Source of the DNA: Ruminococcus sp. UBA7014
GTDB lineage: Bacteria > Bacillota > Clostridia > Oscillospirales > Ruminococcaceae
Reading direction: 5' to 3'
Assembly (NCBI GenBank): GCA_002449575.1
Contig: DJXC01000069.1
Coordinates: 1-7,992 of the forward strand
DNA: 7,992 bases
In this document: positions 4,834 to 7,992 of the stretch, piece by piece
Numbering within the stretch: position 1 is the stretch's first letter
How the letters are laid out: each line of letters begins with the position of its first letter
Translations under genes and position numbers: made by a program
Notes under the pieces: model-generated
Databases searched by the model: none
The model's input: only the letters and a program-made list of their open reading frames with translations
What the model was told of the DNA's origin: nothing

Positions 4834-7179
4834 TTATGCCTTGATATAGTAAACCGCATCTGGCTGTGTTTCAAAATAAATTACACCATCTTTTAGTTGC
4901 GCACTGACAGAAGTGCCGTCTTTCCGGTGAACTGTCATTACTCCGGATGCCCGTAATGCACAAGGCTGACCGCTATGAGAAATCAGTTCTGCACAAGTGA
5001 GTTTTCCGTCTTTCCATGTTATGCTGACTTCAAAGCCGCCTCTTGCGCAAAGTCCGGAAATACTGCCGTTCTGCCATGATTTCGGCAGTGCCGGCAACAG
5101 ATGAATTTCTCCGGAATGGCTCTGTACTAATACTTCTGCGATACCAGCAGTTCCGCCGAAATTTCCGTCAATCTGGAAAGGCGGATGCATATCCAGCAAG
5201 TTCGGACTGGTGGAATGTGCCAGTAATTTTCTGAGATTTTCATAAGCCATATCTGCATCATGCAGACGAGCCCACATGTTGATAATCCATGCACAGCTCC
5301 AGCCCGTATGACCTCCGCCATGAATCAGGCGGCGAATCATTGTCGCTCTGGCAGCTCTGGCAAGTTCCGGTGTTTTCTGCGGAGAAATCAAGTCAGCAGG
5401 ATGCAGGGCAAATAACTGTGAAATATGTCTGTGTCCGACTTCAACTTCGTCATAATCTTCTGCCCATTCCATAATCTGTCCGTATTTGCCGACTGAAATC
5501 GGCGGCAGTTTTTTGAGCATTGCAGAAAGCTGTGCTGCAAATTCTTTTCTGGAATCCAGAATTTCAGAAGCTTTGATAACATTCTGAAACAGTACGGTAA
5601 TAATCTGCGTATCCATAGAAGGACCAATACAAAGACTGCCTTTTGTACCGCTTTTTGTCAGATATGTGTTTTCCGGAGATACCGAAGGACCTGTTACTAA
5701 TTGACCATGTGCATTCTCGAACATATAATCTGTAAAGAATTCAGCAGCTTCACAGAGGGTATCAAAATGTTCTGCTAAAAAAGTCTTATCCTGTGTGAAT
5801 TGATAATGCTCGAAAATATGCAGACAAAGCCATGCCGCACCGGTACACCAGATTGTCGCTGGCATCCATAAATCCTGCGGCGCACAGTCTCCCCAGATAT
5901 CTGTATTGTGATGACAGCAAAATCCCTTTGCATGATACATTTTTTCAGCCACTTCACGACCGTTCGGACGCATTCTTTCAATTAAATCAAATAATGGCAG
6001 ATGACATTCTGATAAATTACAGCTTTCTGCGCTCCAGTAATTCATTTCTGTATTAATATTAATCGTAAAGCGGCAGCCCCATGCAGGCCACATATCCTCA
6101 TTCCAGATGCCCTGCAAATTCATCGGCTGACTGCCCGGACGGCTTGCAGCTATCATCAAATAACGCCCATAATTAAAATACAGTACACCAAGTTGATTAT
6201 CATGAATCAGCTTATGACATTCTTTATCATCATCAGCATTGCCTTTCAGACGGGTAATTCTCTGGTCAGTCGGCAGGGCAGAAGCTCCGCCGCTGTTATC
6301 TTTCAGCGAAAATTTCACACGGCTGTATAATGACTGATAATCTTCAATATGCTGTGCTTTCAGCTTTTCGGCAAGAACAGAAATATCTCTTGCACCACGG
6401 ATTTTCATGTCAAATCTTGCAAGGGCTTTTTGAATATAGTCTTCTCCCTGATAGAAACTAGTTTCCATAGAAATCAGCAGCAGTGCTTCATCAGCATGAT
6501 GTACCTGTAAAGCATTTCCAATTGTTTCTACAGTACCGTTTTTGGCTAACAGCATCATACCTGCTGCAAAAAAGATTCCGTCCCGGCTGCCTGTGCCGCC
6601 TGTATACAGAATGATATTTTTTTCGACAGGTCTGTTATCGTCATAATAATCATCACGACCGTCCAGAGCGGCAGAAAAATCAATTTTTCCGGGGGTATCC
6701 GATTTGACAGAAATCACAAGAAGCTGTGCCGGATAAGAAACAAATACTTCCCGGAGGTAACTGACTCCGGCATCATCATGAAATTCCACACGGGCAACAG
6801 CATCACGCAAATCAAGTGAACGGCGGTATTCCCGTGCTTTCCCGGTAAAGCCATGATACATAGTCAGTTCGCCAAGCGGCATATAATGCCGGGCATTCGG
6901 TGGGACACCCTGCATTTTCTGAAAAGCTATTTTTTCCGCTTCCTCTATTTTTTCTTCTGCCAGAAGCTGACGAATTTCCTGCATTCCCTCGTAAGCACGG
7001 GGATTAATGCGGTTTCTCTTGCCGCCGGAATAAATCGAATCTTCGTTGAGCTTAAAAATTTCTTTTGCTGCGCCGCCGAACAGCATAGCACCCATACGAC
7101 CATTACCCACAGGCAATGCGCTGTTGAAATCGGAAGCTTCTTTTGTATACCATAATAATTCATCAGTGCTTTTATTCAT
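4834..7179 (-). CDS. GH95 alpha-L-fucosidase / alpha-L-galactosidase, cytoplasmic
   Basis: The product is 781 aa, typical of single-domain GH95. The chosen start is the ATG at 7179 (MNKSTDELLWYTKEA), 8 nt from AAGGTG. The ATG at 7185 is too close to that site, and longer in-frame starts would lie upstream of the promoter. The N-terminal beta domain begins LPVGNGRMGAMLFGG (22-36), followed by the (alpha/alpha)6 barrel. Residues matching the Bifidobacterium AfcA catalytic set are Asn374 and Asn376 in NINTEMNYW, the general acid Glu503 in SPEN, and Asp671 in FQIDGNFGG. GH95 enzymes invert and release alpha-1,2-linked L-fucose, or L-galactose, from xyloglucan, host glycans and similar chains. There is no signal peptide, so it probably acts on imported oligosaccharides. 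It is first in a two-gene operon with the GH26 gene, under the promoter at 7217-7245. Sugar specificity cannot be fixed from sequence alone. Confidence 0.93.
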   Translation of the reverse strand: MNKSTDELLWYTKEASDFNSALPVGNGRMGAMLFGGAAKEIFKLNEDSIYSGGKRNRINPRAYEGMQEIRQLLAEEKIEEAEKIAFQKMQGVPPNARHYMPLGELTMYHGFTGKAREYRRSLDLRDAVARVEFHDDAGVSYLREVFVSYPAQLLVISVKSDTPGKIDFSAALDGRDDYYDDNRPVEKNIILYTGGTGSRDGIFFAAGMMLLAKNGTVETIGNALQVHHADEALLLISMETSFYQGEDYIQKALARFDMKIRGARDISVLAEKLKAQHIEDYQSLYSRVKFSLKDNSGGASALPTDQRITRLKGNADDDKECHKLIHDNQLGVLYFNYGRYLMIAASRPGSQPMNLQGIWNEDMWPAWGCRFTININTEMNYWSAESCNLSECHLPLFDLIERMRPNGREVAEKMYHAKGFCCHHNTDIWGDCAPQDLWMPATIWCTGAAWLCLHIFEHYQFTQDKTFLAEHFDTLCEAAEFFTDYMFENAHGQLVTGPSVSPENTYLTKSGTKGSLCIGPSMDTQIITVLFQNVIKASEILDSRKEFAAQLSAMLKKLPPISVGKYGQIMEWAEDYDEVEVGHRHISQLFALHPADLISPQKTPELARAARATMIRRLIHGGGHTGWSCAWIINMWARLHDADMAYENLRKLLAHSTSPNLLDMHPPFQIDGNFGGTAGIAEVLVQSHSGEIHLLPALPKSWQNGSISGLCARGGFEVSITWKDGKLTCAELISHSGQPCALRASGVMTVHRKDGTSVSAQLKDGVIYFETQPDAVYYIKA

Positions 7180-7187
7180 AGTCATAT

Positions 7188-7193
7188 CACCTT
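7188..7193 (-). promoter_or_regulatory. Ribosome binding site of the GH95 gene
   Basis: On the - strand this reads AAGGTG, with an 8-nt spacer to the ATG at 7179 but only 2 nt to the in-frame ATG at 7185. It therefore sets the start at 7179. Confidence 0.75.
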
Positions 7194-7216
7194 GTTTCTG
7201 AAATAGATTCTCTTTT

Positions 7217-7245
7217 ATTATAGCATAAAGAATCCATGATTGCAA
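7217..7245 (-). promoter_or_regulatory. Sigma-A promoter of the GH95-GH26 operon
   Basis: On the - strand a -35 box TTGCAA (7240-7245) is separated by exactly 17 nt from a consensus -10 box TATAAT (7217-7222). The -10 box is preceded by TGC, an extended -10 element. Transcription should begin near 7210, giving a leader of about 30 nt that carries AAGGTG. Such a near-consensus promoter implies either high basal expression or control by a repressor. Confidence 0.85.
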
Positions 7246-7297
7246 GGTATTCCGGAGATTTTTAGGAAACATGCCTGAATTTTTCCGGATTTGCCGG

Positions 7298-7311
7298 ACA
7301 GAATTTTCTGT
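7298..7311. repeat. Short inverted repeat upstream of the GH95 promoter
   Basis: The sequence acagaattttctgt has 6-bp arms around a 2-nt centre. It lies about 53 bp upstream of the -35 box and 1 bp from the stop codon of the upstream gene. A shorter inverted repeat, tccggatttgccgga (7284-7298), adjoins it. Either could be an operator for the glycan operon or a weak terminator for the upstream gene. Neither has a good U-tract, so the role is open. Confidence 0.35.
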
Positions 7312-7312
7312 T

Positions 7313-7992
7313 TCAGGAAACGTCATCCCAGTAAGAACAAACCATATTCCAGAAACGGCTTGTTTTGTCGTGATTTACAAGATAGGTAATATATAACTGT
7401 TCTGTTTCCGGTGTCCGGTAAGATTTTAATAATTCCCAGATATCCGAAAACATAGCATCATCCTGCCATGAAATATATTTCTTTGCGAAGGCAAGCGCAT
7501 TTTCAGGACAATATCTCATAAAATACCGGAAAGCACAGTGTATATCAGCAAAGATTTCAGCATCATCATGCCAGTTTCCGTGTCCGAGCTGATTCATCCA
7601 GTTATCTGTCATTTCGAGAGTAATTCTGACGTTTGTCAAGCCGAGATATTCTGTCAGGGCGAGTTCATCTATATCGGGATATTTTTGCAGCTGAAAATCT
7701 GTATCTTTAAATCTGTGATGAATCAGGTCGGATTTCTGAAACTGAATTTCTCCGGTCATTTTCGGAGGCGTGACAGAAAATCCGGAGATTTCCTGCGCTG
7801 GAATACTGATTCCGGAAAAATGCACTGTCTGATACGGAGGTTTTTTACTGGTATAGAATGTCGTGAACGGTATGATTGTCAGGGTCGGTACGGGAGTGCC
7901 AAGTTCCGCACAGGCATAGGCTTTATGATGTCCGTCCAGCAGTGCGCTGACAAATCCGTGTACATGATAGGCAACAGCTCTGGGCGCATTGT
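7313..7992 (-). CDS. Uncharacterised protein with ParB/sulfiredoxin-like DGHH motif (5' partial)
   Basis: The frame is open from the right window edge to the TGA at 7313-7315, giving 225 visible residues; the start is outside the window. A GTG at 7825 could begin a 170-aa product, but it has no clear binding site and the frame upstream of it codes for plausible protein. The first visible stretch reads HGFVSALLDGHHKAYACAEL (about 11-30), followed by GTPVPTLTIIPF. This resembles the xxDGHHRxxAxxELG motif of ParB N-terminal and sulfiredoxin-like domains. The C-terminal 130 residues are helical and rich in Trp, Asp, His and Tyr (LTNVRITLEMTDNWMNQLG, DIHCAFRYFMRYCPENALAF, YLVNHDKTSRFWNMVCSYW) and I do not recognise them. 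The gene precedes the GH95 operon in the same direction, but the promoter between them suggests independent expression. Confidence 0.7.
   Translation of the reverse strand, partial: NAPRAVAYHVHGFVSALLDGHHKAYACAELGTPVPTLTIIPFTTFYTSKKPPYQTVHFSGISIPAQEISGFSVTPPKMTGEIQFQKSDLIHHRFKDTDFQLQKYPDIDELALTEYLGLTNVRITLEMTDNWMNQLGHGNWHDDAEIFADIHCAFRYFMRYCPENALAFAKKYISWQDDAMFSDIWELLKSYRTPETEQLYITYLVNHDKTSRFWNMVCSYWDDVS

Noticed and set aside
6853..7155. 100-codon + strand frame opposite the GH95 N-terminus
   Set aside because: It is Phe/Leu/His-rich noise antisense to a conserved enzyme, without a binding site.
7180..7326. Longer GH95 start at 7326, adding 49 residues
   Set aside because: The extension would overlap the upstream gene's end, lies upstream of the promoter's transcription start, has no similarity to GH95 N-termini or to a signal peptide, and lacks a ribosome binding site. 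AAGGTG places the start at 7179.
7823..7825. GTG at 7825 as the true start of the right-edge gene
   Set aside because: The frame continues open to the window edge and encodes a DGHH motif upstream; no binding site precedes the GTG.
1..7992. CRISPR array, transposon, integrase, tRNA or rRNA
   Set aside because: I looked on both strands and found no spaced repeats, transposase motifs, terminal inverted repeats or recognisable RNA gene.

Overview
The window looks like chromosomal DNA of an anaerobic, low-to-middle GC Gram-positive bacterium, most likely a gut or rumen clostridium of the Ruminococcus/Oscillospiraceae type. This rests on AGGAG-type ribosome binding sites, a clear sigma-A promoter, tightly packed operons and plant-glycan hydrolases (GH95 and GH26 with a carbohydrate-binding module). 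The species assignment is inference; no rRNA, tRNA, phage or transposon marker is present.

Left half (1-3155, + strand): a run of five closely spaced genes that reads as one operon entering from outside the window. It encodes (i) the C-terminal part of a Gln/Pro/Tyr-rich protein, (ii) a 167-aa helical protein whose C-terminal tail is the same as the tail of the first protein, (iii) a 354-aa TPR-type helical repeat protein, (iv) a 254-aa AIM24-family protein and (v) a 68-aa zinc-ribbon protein. A 12-bp perfect inverted repeat lies between genes one and two, downstream of any visible promoter and directly before the second gene's ribosome binding site. No established pathway explains this set. 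The repeated tail, TPR scaffold and AIM24 protein suggest a multi-protein assembly, and this is the best candidate here for an undescribed system.

Middle: the operon converges at 3161-3190 on a strong hairpin that can terminate transcription from both sides.

Right half (- strand): a two-gene glycan operon with its own near-consensus promoter (7217-7245). First comes a GH95 alpha-L-fucosidase/alpha-L-galactosidase with no export signal, then, 5 bp later, a membrane-anchored or secreted GH26 glycosidase with an N-terminal CBM35/CBM6-like module. An outside enzyme could cut hemicellulose and the inside enzyme could trim imported fucosylated or L-galactosylated oligosaccharides. The GH26 keeps both catalytic Glu residues but seems to have lost two active-site histidines. 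Upstream of the promoter, also on the - strand, is the 3' part of an uncharacterised gene whose visible N-terminal portion has a DGHH motif like that of ParB/sulfiredoxin-fold proteins.

At the DNA level, the palindrome TCCGGA (often extended to TTCCGGAA) occurs far more often than base composition predicts.
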